A stretch of DNA of 64,000 nucleotides, from positions 62,001 through 126,000 of the forward strand of contig JAAZNU010000046.1 of assembly GCA_012798135.1 (NCBI GenBank), in the 5' to 3' direction. Of the stretch, positions 7,849 to 17,283 are shown one piece after another. The first letter of the stretch is position 1. Every line of letters starts with the position of its first letter. A program made the translations under genes and the position numbers. Source of the stretch: Veillonellaceae bacterium (GTDB lineage Bacteria > Bacillota_C > Negativicutes > UBA1444). The notes under the pieces are model-generated. The model was given only the letters and a program-made list of their open reading frames with translations, had not been told where the DNA came from and searched no databases.

Positions 7849-10524
7849 CTACTTGGAGCTGGTCCCTTCCGCCGCGACGACATTGGCCTGCGCCGCCGCC
7901 AAGCGAGCTACCGGCACCCGGAACGGCGAGCAGCTGACAAAGTCGAGGCCGATCTGGTGGCAGAATTCCACGGAATGCGGTTCGCCGCCATGCTCGCCGC
8001 AAATGCCTATTAACAGGTTTGGTTTAGAGGTGCGACCGGCTTCCACGGCCATCCGCATCAACTGGCCGACGCCCCGGCGATCCAGAACAATGAAGGGATC
8101 TTCCTTGAGGATCTTGCCCTCCAGATAGGCTTCCATGAATTTGCCTTCGGCATCGTCCCGGCTGAAGCCGAACGTGGTCTGCGTCAGATCGTTGGTGCCG
8201 AAGCTGAAGAAATCGGAGATTTCGGCCAGCTCGCCAGCCAGCAGGGCCGCCCGCGGCATTTCGATCATGGAACCGACGGAGTATTCGAAATGGACTTGTT
8301 CTTGAATCATGATCTCTTTGGCCATGGCATCGATGCGTTCTTTGAAGAATTCCATCTCCTTGAAGTCGATGGTCAGGGGAATCTCAATCTCCGGCAACAC
8401 CTTAACGCCTTCCTTGGTCAGTTTCACACTGGCGTTGAGGATGGCCCGGACCTGCATGTCATAAACATCCGGGAATGTGATGCCGAGACGGCAGCCACGA
8501 TGGCCGAGCATCGGATTGAACTCGTGCAGCTCACGAATCTTGGCCAGCAGAGCTTCCTGTTGGGCCAGCCGTTCCGGATCCTTGCCGGTAATCCGCAGTT
8601 CGACCGTTTCGACCAGCACGGACTCGTAGTTGGGCAGAAACTCGTGCAGCGGCGGATCCAGCAGGCGGATGGTCACCGGCAGGCCCTGCATGGCTTTCAG
8701 AATGCCATAGAAATCGGCCTCCTGCATCTTCTGGATGTGGGACAGCGGCTCGACCCGTTCGGCCGGCGATTCGGCCAGAATCATCCGCTGAACGTGCGGC
8801 AGCCGGTCGGCCCCCATGAACATGTGCTCCGTACGGGTCAGGCCGATGCCCTGGGCACCGAAGGCGCGGGCGCGCTCGGCGTCTTCCGGCGTGTCGGCGT
8901 TGGCGCGGACTTTCATGCGGGCAAGAGTGTCGGCCCATTTCAGGACTTGTTCGTATTCCTTGGAGAAAATCGCATCCACCACGGGAACGGCGCCCAGAAT
9001 GACCCGTCCGGTGCTGCCGTCAATCGACAGCATGTCGCCGGCTTTGATGACCTGTCCGGCTACCGTTGCCGTCTGGGTTTCGTAATCAATCCTCAGCGCA
9101 TCGCAACCGCTGACGCAAGGCTTGCCCATGCCGCGGGCCACGACCGCCGCGTGGCTGGTCATGCCTCCCCGGCTGGTCAGAATTCCCTGCGCCGCCACCA
9201 TGCCGTGAATATCTTCCGGCGTGGTTTCCGTGCGGACCAGCAGTGTTTTGATTCCCTCGGCCGCTTTCTTCGCCGCCGTATCGGCATCGAACACCACGGC
9301 GCCGGAAGCGGCGCCCGGAGAAGCCGGCAGCCCTTTGGCAATGACGTTCAGCTTGGCTTTGGGGTCGATCTGGCGGTGCATCAGTTGCTCGATGTGCGCC
9401 GGTTCCACCTTCATGATCGCTTCCGCCGGCGTCAGGATGTTTTCCTGCACAAGATCATAGGCGACCTGCACGGCGGCCCGGCCGGTCCGCTTGCCGTTGC
9501 GGGTCTGCAACATATACAGCCGGCCGCGTTCGATCGTGAACTCGATGTCCTGCATATCTTTATAATGATGCTCCAGGGTATCGGCAGCCTTCACAAACTG
9601 CTTGTACATTTCCGGCATCTGATCCTTGAGTTCGGAAATCGGCCGCGGCGTGCGAATACCGGCCACGACGTCCTCACCCTGGGCATTGGTCAAAAACTCG
9701 CCGTACAGGGCTTTCTCGCCGGTGGACGGGTTCCGGGTAAAGGCCACGCCGGTGCCGCAGTCATCGCCCATATTGCCGAACACCATTGACTGGATGTTGA
9801 CCGCAGTCCCCAATTCATGAGAAATCCGGTTCAGGTTGCGATATACGATCGCCCGCTCGTTGTTCCAGGAACGGAATACCGCCTCCACCGCCATGAACAG
9901 CTGCTCCATCGGGTCCTGTGGGAAGGGGCGGCCGGACTGTTCGACGACCAGTTTCTTGTAATCCGCCACCACCGCCGTCAGCGATTCGTCGGTGAGTTCC
10001 TGGTCAAATTTGACGCCTTGCAGTTCCTTGCGTTTCGTCAACAATTCCTCGAAATCATGCTTGGGAATCTCGAGCACGACATCCCCAAACATCTGGATGA
10101 AGCGGCGGTAGGCGTCGAAGGCGAACCGGCGGTTCGCAGTGGCGGCGGCCATCCCTTCCACGGTGACATCATTCAGGCCCAGGTTGAGAATTGTATCCAT
10201 CATTCCGGGCATCGAAAAAACCGCGCCGGAGCGAACGGAAAGCAACAGAGGATTCGTGGCGTCACCGAAGATTTTGCCGGTTTTCTTCTCGATCTCCGCC
10301 AACCCCGCCTGAATTTGATCCCTCAACCCATCCGGAAAACGATTGCCTACTTTATAATACTGGCGGCACACTTCCGTGGTGATTGTCATGCCCGGCGGCA
10401 CCGGCAAGCCGATACGGGTCATTTCCGCCAGGCCCGCCCCCTTGCCGCCCAGCAACGAACGCATGTTGGCGCGACCCTCTTCGAACAGATAGACCATTTT
10501 TCCCTGTTTTTCCGCTTTGTCCAT
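7849..10524 (-). CDS. ppdK: Pyruvate phosphate dikinase
   Basis: PPDK interconverts pyruvate, ATP and Pi with PEP, AMP and PPi, giving anaerobes a route to PEP or a PPi-linked glycolysis. The 891-residue length is that of full bacterial PPDK. Seen: the nucleotide-binding N-terminus with GGKGAGLAEM, the linker, the phosphohistidine domain with RGGMTSHAAVVARGMGKPC, and a C-terminal TIM barrel with FSFGTNDLTQTTFGFSRDD and the catalytic Cys in GICGEHGGEP. The start ATG 10524 follows GGGGG. A near-consensus promoter lies just upstream (10589-10617). The metallophosphoesterase begins only 34 bases after its stop. Confidence 0.97.
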   Translation of the reverse strand: MDKAEKQGKMVYLFEEGRANMRSLLGGKGAGLAEMTRIGLPVPPGMTITTEVCRQYYKVGNRFPDGLRDQIQAGLAEIEKKTGKIFGDATNPLLLSVRSGAVFSMPGMMDTILNLGLNDVTVEGMAAATANRRFAFDAYRRFIQMFGDVVLEIPKHDFEELLTKRKELQGVKFDQELTDESLTAVVADYKKLVVEQSGRPFPQDPMEQLFMAVEAVFRSWNNERAIVYRNLNRISHELGTAVNIQSMVFGNMGDDCGTGVAFTRNPSTGEKALYGEFLTNAQGEDVVAGIRTPRPISELKDQMPEMYKQFVKAADTLEHHYKDMQDIEFTIERGRLYMLQTRNGKRTGRAAVQVAYDLVQENILTPAEAIMKVEPAHIEQLMHRQIDPKAKLNVIAKGLPASPGAASGAVVFDADTAAKKAAEGIKTLLVRTETTPEDIHGMVAAQGILTSRGGMTSHAAVVARGMGKPCVSGCDALRIDYETQTATVAGQVIKAGDMLSIDGSTGRVILGAVPVVDAIFSKEYEQVLKWADTLARMKVRANADTPEDAERARAFGAQGIGLTRTEHMFMGADRLPHVQRMILAESPAERVEPLSHIQKMQEADFYGILKAMQGLPVTIRLLDPPLHEFLPNYESVLVETVELRITGKDPERLAQQEALLAKIRELHEFNPMLGHRGCRLGITFPDVYDMQVRAILNASVKLTKEGVKVLPEIEIPLTIDFKEMEFFKERIDAMAKEIMIQEQVHFEYSVGSMIEMPRAALLAGELAEISDFFSFGTNDLTQTTFGFSRDDAEGKFMEAYLEGKILKEDPFIVLDRRGVGQLMRMAVEAGRTSKPNLLIGICGEHGGEPHSVEFCHQIGLDFVSCSPFRVPVARLAAAQANVVAAEGTSSK

Positions 10525-10588
10525 GCAATATTTCCCCCTGTAAAAGTTTTGATACTCGGCTAGGACGAAAATTTAGCTCAGCAGACAG

Positions 10589-10617
10589 ATTGTATATCAT
10601 TATCAATATTTTTTCAA
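10589..10617 (-). promoter_or_regulatory. Sigma-70-type promoter for ppdK
   Basis: On the minus strand TTGAAA (10612-10617) and TACAAT (10589-10594) are separated by exactly 17 bases, in an AT-rich stretch about 65 bases upstream of the ppdK start codon. No other gene starts nearby on this strand. Confidence 0.7.
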
Positions 10618-10698
10618 CTTGTCTGTCTTTTGTGTTTTATGAATTCGCCACGATTCCGGAAAAACCTTCTGTCCGCCGCCGTTTTCGTCACCGGTAGT

Positions 10699-11511
10699 TT
10701 ACTGGGGGAGCGAAGTTTCTTTCAGATTCAGCAGCAAATCCCGCACCACCGAGTCCCAGAAGGGGCGTTCGGCGTCAAACCCTCCCAAAATGCCAACCGT
10801 CAAATGGTTGTTCACGCTCAGGGCAAATACCCGGGCGAAAAACGCAAACGGCATGTCTTCCACGGTGATCATCGCCCGGCCGGCCGTTGTCCACAGCTTG
10901 CCGTTTTCGCGGTTGTAGGCCTGAATTGGCAGCATCTGCAGCGTTTTTAGGCTGACTTTGTTTTTTTCATCCGTATATTGGGCTTTGTGGATATTGTCAT
11001 CCACCCACTTTTTCACTTCATCCAGTTTTGCCAGCTGCTCCGGCGGTAACTCCGTCTTGAACAAATCCAGGTTCGCCGGCATCTCGTCGCCGTCACGGGC
11101 GATCAAAAACCAGGCGGCATGAATCGCTTCGCCGTCGTCCATGCTCAAATGATACAGCGCAAAATCCGATTTCAGGAAGCGTTTCGTCAGGGCATCCGGA
11201 TCGGTCGGCACCGTCTCCGTCAAAATCGGCGGCAGGTCCGCCGGCAGTTCGGGAAACGACTTATCCGGTTTCGTGGTTTTCGGTTTCGTTGCGGCGGGCT
11301 TTTTAGGGTTCAGCAGATCTTTCTTTTCCTGTTCGATAAACAGGCGGAAGTCTTTGACTTCCACTGCCGAAAAACCATCCGGCGTTTTCATCGTGCCGAC
11401 AAACGGAACGTTCCACTCGGATACCGGCCACTCGAAGGCTGCCCACGCGGACGGAATGTTGGTCATCACCATCACCAGTGTCAGCAGCAGGACCAGGGAC
11501 CGTTTTTTCAT
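10699..11511 (-). CDS. Exported protein of unknown function
   Basis: A 270-residue protein with a clear signal peptide (MKKRS then LVLLLTLVMVM, cleavage likely after AWA near residue 24). The mature part has a Lys/Pro-rich linker around residues 70-85 (repeats of KPK/TKP) and a C-terminal region of mixed alpha/beta character with FFARVFALSVNNHLTVGILGGFD. I do not recognise the family. The start ATG 11511 follows GGAGGGCAGACAAG. It is the last gene of the minus-strand envelope block, 28 bases after the NlpC/P60 gene, so a role outside the cytoplasmic membrane is likely. Confidence 0.75.
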   Translation of the reverse strand: MKKRSLVLLLTLVMVMTNIPSAWAAFEWPVSEWNVPFVGTMKTPDGFSAVEVKDFRLFIEQEKKDLLNPKKPAATKPKTTKPDKSFPELPADLPPILTETVPTDPDALTKRFLKSDFALYHLSMDDGEAIHAAWFLIARDGDEMPANLDLFKTELPPEQLAKLDEVKKWVDDNIHKAQYTDEKNKVSLKTLQMLPIQAYNRENGKLWTTAGRAMITVEDMPFAFFARVFALSVNNHLTVGILGGFDAERPFWDSVVRDLLLNLKETSLPQ

Positions 11512-11539
11512 CTTGTCTGCCCTCCTTCGTTGATTTACG

Positions 11540-12913
11540 TTAAGGCCGCCAGGTATTCGCCGACGACAACACCTCGATAAAGCGCCGGCCGCTCCGCAGG
11601 CGGAGATCCAGTCCGCCGACCACCACCCGCATCACTTCGATGCGGGGCAGCGTCCCGTCGGCGCGGGGCCGGGACGCGTCGCCATAGCTGCCCAAACTGT
11701 GGATAGCGTAGTACTTGCCGCCGACCTGCCCCAGGTACAGCATCACATGATTCCGCATGTGCAGCGTCGCGCCCGGTTCCGACCGGCTCAGCAAAGCCTG
11801 GCGAGCGACCGCATCCGCAACTCCCGCCAAGCCGAGCCGGCGTCCGGGGACCCGTTCCTGCTGGTCGGCGTTGCGCGGCGACCAAATCCCGAACACGTTG
11901 TAGATATCCATGATGAACGAGGAGCAGTCGCGGCCCTCATCCAGGCCGCCCCAGCCATAATCTTCCCCCAGCATCTTGAACGCCTGGCGCAGGATATTCG
12001 CCCGGGTATAGGGCAGGAATCCGCTGGAAACATCGGCTTTGCCATGAATCCAGGCTTTGCGCCAGTAAACGTTCCCATCGCTGTTGCGCAGCGGAATCTC
12101 CACCGCATAACCACCCTGTTCCATTCCCAGCAGCGGCAGCCGGCTTCCCATGCCGGCCCGCCAATCCGGAACCGGAATACCCATCACCGTCTCGCGCGGC
12201 ACGACCTTGGTTCCGGTGATCACCAGAAATTTGGCGCTGCGGCGTTTTTCGTTCCAGGCCTGCCGGGATGGCGACAGCGCAACATCCGCAGCCCGCAGCC
12301 AGCCCCGGTAATTGTAGATCTGTACATACAGCCAGACCCCGTCGCCGCTGCGATGGAGCACGGCCAACGGCTCGGCGATATTGACGGCCGTTTCCTGAAA
12401 CAGGTCGAAATCATCGGATTCATCATCTTCGCTGGAGGCCGTGCCGGTCGGAAATGTCCGCAAATCGGTCCGGCGTACGGTAAATCCCCAGCGAACCGGA
12501 TTCGTCTCCCGTAGTCCCCGCAGATTCAAGTTTTGCGCCAGGCGGTCGTAAAAAGCGCCGGTCAAAAGTTCCCCCCGCGAATAACGTTCCGCATCCCGAG
12601 GCAGCCGGTCCGCCGCCAGCCAGCGTTGCAACGTGCTTCTGTCGACCACCTCCGGAAACCGGTCGAAATCCACCATGGTCTGCGGCAACGCCGCGAGGAT
12701 GGCCTGATTGAATTCGGCGATCTGCGACGGTGTCAGGATGACCTGTTGCGGCGACGGGGCGCGCTCAATCCAGAAATCCGCCCGCAGCATCGCCGCCGAT
12801 ACCCCCGACAATCCCGCCGGTTCCGGCGCGGCCGCCAGGCAGGGCGCCGTCAGAAGCAGCAGTCCCAGAAGCGCCAGAAAGCAGATTGCACCGCTGCACA
12901 CTTTGATTTCCAT
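11540..12913 (-). CDS. SH3-domain NlpC/P60 cell-wall peptidase
   Basis: The roughly 457-residue exported protein starts with a signal peptide (CFLALLGLLLLTAPCLAAA). The central part, residues about 130-290, resembles two bacterial SH3 domains (LYVQIYNYRGWLRAADVAL is characteristic), and the C-terminus is an NlpC/P60 papain-fold domain with Cys330 in EGRDCSSF, His389 in HMRNHVMLYLG and a third residue near His405. This matches the gram-negative NlpC/P60 type with an N-terminal stabilising domain, expected to cut between D-glutamate and the diamino acid of stem peptides. The start is ATG 12913, five bases after the preceding stop, with GGGGAG upstream; a longer frame would overlap the previous gene by 130 bases. 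Confidence 0.9.
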   Translation of the reverse strand: MEIKVCSGAICFLALLGLLLLTAPCLAAAPEPAGLSGVSAAMLRADFWIERAPSPQQVILTPSQIAEFNQAILAALPQTMVDFDRFPEVVDRSTLQRWLAADRLPRDAERYSRGELLTGAFYDRLAQNLNLRGLRETNPVRWGFTVRRTDLRTFPTGTASSEDDESDDFDLFQETAVNIAEPLAVLHRSGDGVWLYVQIYNYRGWLRAADVALSPSRQAWNEKRRSAKFLVITGTKVVPRETVMGIPVPDWRAGMGSRLPLLGMEQGGYAVEIPLRNSDGNVYWRKAWIHGKADVSSGFLPYTRANILRQAFKMLGEDYGWGGLDEGRDCSSFIMDIYNVFGIWSPRNADQQERVPGRRLGLAGVADAVARQALLSRSEPGATLHMRNHVMLYLGQVGGKYYAIHSLGSYGDASRPRADGTLPRIEVMRVVVGGLDLRLRSGRRFIEVLSSANTWRP

Positions 12914-12917
12914 CCCG

Positions 12918-14141
12918 TCATTCTCCCCGATACCCCAAAATAATGCGCGGTTGCCGGGCCGGATCCAGCCAGCCAACCAACCGTTCCAGGTCCGGCAGGG
13001 CCATGGCCACGCAGCCGGAGGTTGGTTGACCCGGGCCTTTCCAGACATGCAAAAAAATTGCGCTGCCGCGGCCGGGCATCACCGGATCGGTGTTGTAGCC
13101 GATAACGGCGCCCAACTGGTACAGGCCGTCGGCGCGCCGCATTTTCTCATGTGATTCTTTGGCCGGAATTCCTTTGACCCACTGATTGTAGCGCGGCGAA
13201 GACGGCTCGTCGACCCAGGCGTCTTCCGCCGTGGCCTGACGATAAGGCATCCGGGTTGGCGCCGTCGCGGCATAGCCGAACACCGGTCCCAGCGTAAAAA
13301 CACCGCGCGGGGTCTTGCCGTCCCCTTCGCGCTTTTGTTCGAACGCGGCGATTCCCGACCGTCCCAGCACTACGGGAATGGGTCCGAAAACATTCCGCCA
13401 GCCCTGCGGCGTTTTTTCCAGTCCCCACAGCGCACTGGACACCCGCCCCGGCGCCGGCTCCGCCACCGCCAGAACCTGTTCGGTCGCCGGCCCGGGAACC
13501 AGACGGGAATCGGCGTCGGCCAGCGCGAAATTTCGCCAATCCGGCGCATCAAAATGCCACCATTCGGTCGTCACGGGCAAAAAGCCCTCCTTTCGCATCG
13601 CCGCTTGCAAAGTTTGCCGGTTGCGCAACGTATCCGCCGGCGCATCTGCAAAATCCAGATGCGACCGCTCCGAAAATTCGTCGAACTTTGACGGCATCGG
13701 CAATTCACGGCCGGCAGAATCGACCAGGCCGACATCCACGGAAGCACCCCGGTTGTGCCGTGACCCCGTCGCCGGGTTGGCGACATAGTTTTCGTCAGGG
13801 ACAATCGACCACATTTTCTGTTGCACAGCCAGCGGCCGATAGCAGTCGAACACCTTCAGGCCCAAGCCCTGACTCCGCAGGTCGCGCTGGACCTGCAAAA
13901 GCCGCCAGGCGACCGGTGCACGCAGCAGGCAACGGGCCGACGGGTACAGCACCTGCCCGGTAAAATTGTCGGTGGTGGCATATTTGAGATCAGAGAGGAT
14001 CGCGGCATCGAGCGCTGCCACATCCACCAAATCGAGGCCCAGCCGTTCCGGCGTCACCGCCTGCACCGGCAGCGCGGCGGGCAACAGCATTAGGAAAATC
14101 AATAGCAAACAAAACACAGTATTTCCCGGGAAATATCTCAC
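12918..14141 (-). CDS. VanX-like D-Ala-D-Ala dipeptidase fused to YkuD-type L,D-transpeptidase
   Basis: About 407 residues in two enzymatic parts. After a signal peptide (VFCLLLIFLMLLPAALPVQA), residues about 30-210 form an M15D (VanX/DdpX) D,D-dipeptidase: the zinc motifs SRHNRGASVDVGL and TEWWHFDAPDW are intact. Residues about 235-407 form an L,D-transpeptidase with IFLHVW and the catalytic PTSGCVAM motif. VanX enzymes hydrolyse D-Ala-D-Ala; YkuD domains cross-link or anchor stem peptides. The start is GTG 14141, placed eight bases after GAGGAGG; a GTG three codons earlier has no spacing. The stop is four bases before the NlpC/P60 gene. Both halves look catalytically complete. Confidence 0.9.
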   Translation of the reverse strand: MRYFPGNTVFCLLLIFLMLLPAALPVQAVTPERLGLDLVDVAALDAAILSDLKYATTDNFTGQVLYPSARCLLRAPVAWRLLQVQRDLRSQGLGLKVFDCYRPLAVQQKMWSIVPDENYVANPATGSRHNRGASVDVGLVDSAGRELPMPSKFDEFSERSHLDFADAPADTLRNRQTLQAAMRKEGFLPVTTEWWHFDAPDWRNFALADADSRLVPGPATEQVLAVAEPAPGRVSSALWGLEKTPQGWRNVFGPIPVVLGRSGIAAFEQKREGDGKTPRGVFTLGPVFGYAATAPTRMPYRQATAEDAWVDEPSSPRYNQWVKGIPAKESHEKMRRADGLYQLGAVIGYNTDPVMPGRGSAIFLHVWKGPGQPTSGCVAMALPDLERLVGWLDPARQPRIILGYRGE

Positions 14142-14154
14142 CGCTTCCACCTCC

Positions 14155-15702
14155 TCAGCGGATATGCACGCCTAATTCAAACATCCGGTTCCAAGGGAAC
14201 TCCACCCAAATATTCTCCACCGTCATGGGCCACAGATTCGCCGCGGCGAACCGGCGAATTTTTAGCGTCGCTGCTTTGGTCACCCGCGGTTTTAGCGCAT
14301 TCAGCCATTGACCGTCGTTGCCCGCCGGGTAAACGACCTCTTCGTAGAGCTGCCCCCGGATATTGGCCTGATATGCCCAGTCGTCGAGATAGCGCACCGC
14401 CAGCATTTTTTTGCGTTGCCCGGCCGGCATGAACGGCGACAGCATTCCCTGTCCAACAGCGTATCCCAGCGTATTGCCGGCCGTATTCCAGCCAGAATAG
14501 GCTGCCAGGCGATCCAAAATCCCCGCTTCTTTCATCAATGTCAACAGGGAATTGTCGGCGCCATTGGCAAAGGAAACATCCCCCACCGACACCGTTCGTC
14601 CCGCCGCCAGTTCCGAACAGACCTGTCCCACGAACGTCCGCACCGCCGGATTCGCCTGCGTCACGTTCTCCGGTTGGTTCGCCTCCCGAGTTTTTCCATC
14701 GGCCGGGCTGTTGACCGCCAGCACCAGATCCGGATGCTCCACCCAGTCGGCTTTCACGCCGCCGGATACGACAATGTGCTGCGGGATGCTTTCCGCCAAC
14801 GGCCGGTCCTCATAGGAAGCGACCGTCGCCCCGCCTACGCCCGGCGCGTAAAACACCTTCACGAACGGCAGCCGGAAATTGACATCGTTGATGGCCTGGA
14901 CCACCAGGCTCATCCCCAGATTGTCCGCGCCCGGAATCGACAGATACCGGCTCGCGTCCATCCCGGCGCCGCTCGTCTGCAGATGCCGGGCCTCTTGGTG
15001 CGACGCCGACAGCGGCGAGGCGTCGTCTCGTCCCAGCAGCAAATATTCAAAGACGCCTTCCCGCGCCAGCTGTTGCAGCTGTTCATTGATCCGGTAGTTT
15101 TTCGCCCGGCGCGTCCGCCAGTCCGCCAGATTTTCCGCCGGCACGGCGCCAATCAGGCGGGACAGCTCCGCCGTTTCCGCAGCGGAAAGTCCGGCGACTT
15201 CCCGTTTGTCTTCCAATGCCGTGATCCGGAAGATCGCCGGCCCCAGCTTTTCGTAATAGGGAGGTTCGGTTGCGCCGGCGCTCATTTTCGGCGTCCGCAT
15301 GATCGTGCTGAAAACATACAGTCGAAGCGCCGGATAGCGCCGTTTCAGTTCGCGAAACTTCTCCAGCCGCGCCAACAGTTCAGCGTCGCTGGCAAAATGC
15401 GTCCGCGAGGCAACCAAACCGCCATAAACGAGGGAGTCGGCGGACAACGCCATGGCATCGCTGACTGCGGCCTGTTCAAATACCCAGTCCCACAAACGGG
15501 AACCGCTTCCCGGCCGCTGCCGGCCAGCAATGGCCGACACCGATGGCGTCACAATCGTCTCGCCGGCCGCCCGCGCCGTATCCGCCACATATTCCAGGTT
15601 CACCGGCCGGTCATCCATTGGCACATAACCGATGGCCGCCGCCTGCGCCGCCTGCGCCCCCGCCAACAGCAACCAACACAAAACAACAATCCGCAATTTC
15701 AT
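14155..15702 (-). CDS. DUF4127 exported protein
   Basis: About 515 residues with a signal peptide (IVVLCWLLLAGAQAAQAAA). The mature N-terminus IGYVPMDDRPVN is the hallmark of the DUF4127 family, and LSADSLVYGGLVASR and LLLGRDDASPLSASHQEA are further conserved-looking blocks. The function of the family is not established. The start ATG 15702 has GGGAAGGAA upstream and overlaps the stop of the GH18 gene in ATGA fashion, and the stop lies 13 bases before the VanX-LDT gene. This arrangement points to a shared envelope or cell-wall role, which is inference. Confidence 0.87.
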   Translation of the reverse strand: MKLRIVVLCWLLLAGAQAAQAAAIGYVPMDDRPVNLEYVADTARAAGETIVTPSVSAIAGRQRPGSGSRLWDWVFEQAAVSDAMALSADSLVYGGLVASRTHFASDAELLARLEKFRELKRRYPALRLYVFSTIMRTPKMSAGATEPPYYEKLGPAIFRITALEDKREVAGLSAAETAELSRLIGAVPAENLADWRTRRAKNYRINEQLQQLAREGVFEYLLLGRDDASPLSASHQEARHLQTSGAGMDASRYLSIPGADNLGMSLVVQAINDVNFRLPFVKVFYAPGVGGATVASYEDRPLAESIPQHIVVSGGVKADWVEHPDLVLAVNSPADGKTREANQPENVTQANPAVRTFVGQVCSELAAGRTVSVGDVSFANGADNSLLTLMKEAGILDRLAAYSGWNTAGNTLGYAVGQGMLSPFMPAGQRKKMLAVRYLDDWAYQANIRGQLYEEVVYPAGNDGQWLNALKPRVTKAATLKIRRFAAANLWPMTVENIWVEFPWNRMFELGVHIR

Positions 15703-17258
15703 TCCGACGTTCCTTCCCTGGCCGCTCCCTTCATTTTTTCCATAATGGCTTTCAGCGACCAATTTGTCACCGTCGATTCCGCCGCCACCGGCGCGTTGAC
15801 TTCGACAGTCTTGCCCAATGCGACATGAACCGCATTCCAGATTCCCGGTTTTTCAAAGCCCTTCCGCCAGGCGGCCACCCCCGCCAGATCATACTTTTTC
15901 GCCAGTTCCGCCTTCAGCGCCAGCGACTTTTCATCTTCGATCCATACTTTGTAACGATAGTCGCCGTCACCGTACTCGATATAGTGCTGGCCAGCGCCGG
16001 GCAACCACTGCGGTTTCAGATTGTAGCGAGCTACGCGGTTCTCCACGTCGGCCATCCACATTGTCGACGACCGCACCCGCTCATTGTCGGACTCCCGCCA
16101 TTCCCGCGTGTAAAACGGCACGCCCATCAACAGTTTTTCTTTCGGCACGGACTGCAGGGTATTGACGATTCCCCGCTCCACCCAGCCGATGGAAGCGACC
16201 GATCCGGCCACCGGACTGGTCCGCCAATGTTCGTCATAGGTCATGACCATGAAGTAATCCACGAGTTTACCCAACGCCGGCCGGTCGTAACAATTCGACC
16301 ACATCGGCACGCCGGAGGGGACGGTGGCGTCGATCGATACCACCACCCGCTGTTCCCGCAGCCGATCCGCCAGTTTCGCCACAAAAGCCGTCAGACGTTC
16401 CTTATCGTCATCATAGACATTTTCAAAGTCGATATTGATGCCGTCCAGATCGTACAGCGCCGTAAACAGGAGCAGTTGGCGCACGGTCCGGTCCTGCGCC
16501 GCCTCATCCGCCAGAAACTCCTTCGTCATGTCGGGGTCGAAGCTGTTGGAAATCAGGGGCCAGACCTTGTAACCCTTGTCATGCGCATCCTGCACGTATT
16601 TCCAGTCGGCCTTGCTGGCCACCGTGCCCCGGTTATCCGTCACCGCAAACCATGTCGGCGAAATCACCGTCAAGCCGGGAATCTTTTCTTCCTGGGCCAG
16701 ATCGGCCGATTCGCCCAGAACATGGTCCCAGACGAGGCTGATTTTCCCGGTCGGCTGAAACGGCGGCCGGAGTTTGTGTAAAACGGATGCAGCCGCCGGA
16801 TCAGCGGTCCGGGCGACAACCAGACGTTTGCTGTCGTCGGAGCGACCGATGGTGATGCCCAGCAGTTTTTCCAGTCCCCGTAGATTCACATGCGGTGAAC
16901 CGAAAACCGGAACCACATTGAGGCGGAAATCCACTCCATCTTTGATCAGTTCCGTGAGGCGCGGGGTTTCCAGCGCAAACTTCGGTGCGGCGACGGTGAC
17001 GGTCAAGCCGGCGCCATCCGCAGCCACCAGGTAATCCCGTTTGAGATACTCGGTCACCGCCGCCAGCGGCACGAGCACTTCGTTCCGGCGGACATACGCG
17101 GACAGGGCGGTGTCGACCACGGTCCCGTCCGCCTGACGAATCGTCAGCGGGACGTAAGGATCGGCGAACTCCGTCTCGGCGAGAACCGGTGCGGCTTTGG
17201 TGCAGCCCGGCAACGCCAACAGAAATAAAATCAGAAGCGGCAAAACAATCTTTTTCAC
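15699..17258 (-). CDS. Lipoprotein with copper-amine-oxidase-like N-domain and GH18 domain
   Basis: A 519-residue predicted lipoprotein: lipobox LALPGC with acylated Cys19. Residues about 35-150 resemble the copper-amine-oxidase N-terminal-type wall-associated domain (a beta repeat ending LGITIGRSDDSKRLVV). From about 170 a glycoside hydrolase family 18 barrel follows, with the catalytic DGINIDFE at 272-279 (Glu279 the acid) and YFMVMTYDEHW later, as in the YaaH-type spore cortex and chitinase-like enzymes. A peptidoglycan or N-acetylglucosamine polymer is the likely substrate. The start is GTG 17258 after AAAGGATGA. Its stop overlaps the DUF4127 start. Confidence 0.88.
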   Translation of the reverse strand: MKKIVLPLLILFLLALPGCTKAAPVLAETEFADPYVPLTIRQADGTVVDTALSAYVRRNEVLVPLAAVTEYLKRDYLVAADGAGLTVTVAAPKFALETPRLTELIKDGVDFRLNVVPVFGSPHVNLRGLEKLLGITIGRSDDSKRLVVARTADPAAASVLHKLRPPFQPTGKISLVWDHVLGESADLAQEEKIPGLTVISPTWFAVTDNRGTVASKADWKYVQDAHDKGYKVWPLISNSFDPDMTKEFLADEAAQDRTVRQLLLFTALYDLDGINIDFENVYDDDKERLTAFVAKLADRLREQRVVVSIDATVPSGVPMWSNCYDRPALGKLVDYFMVMTYDEHWRTSPVAGSVASIGWVERGIVNTLQSVPKEKLLMGVPFYTREWRESDNERVRSSTMWMADVENRVARYNLKPQWLPGAGQHYIEYGDGDYRYKVWIEDEKSLALKAELAKKYDLAGVAAWRKGFEKPGIWNAVHVALGKTVEVNAPVAAESTVTNWSLKAIMEKMKGAAREGTSE

Positions 17259-17283
17259 AGTCTCATCCTTTCAATTCGGTTCA

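Noticed and set aside
8290..9789. 499-codon plus-strand frame opposite ppdK
   Set aside because: The minus strand encodes full-length PPDK. The His/Gly/Phe-rich translation is a typical antisense shadow.
14308..16781. Two long plus-strand frames opposite DUF4127 and GH18 genes
   Set aside because: They are antisense to genes with signal peptides, ribosome sites and catalytic motifs, and show no protein family features.
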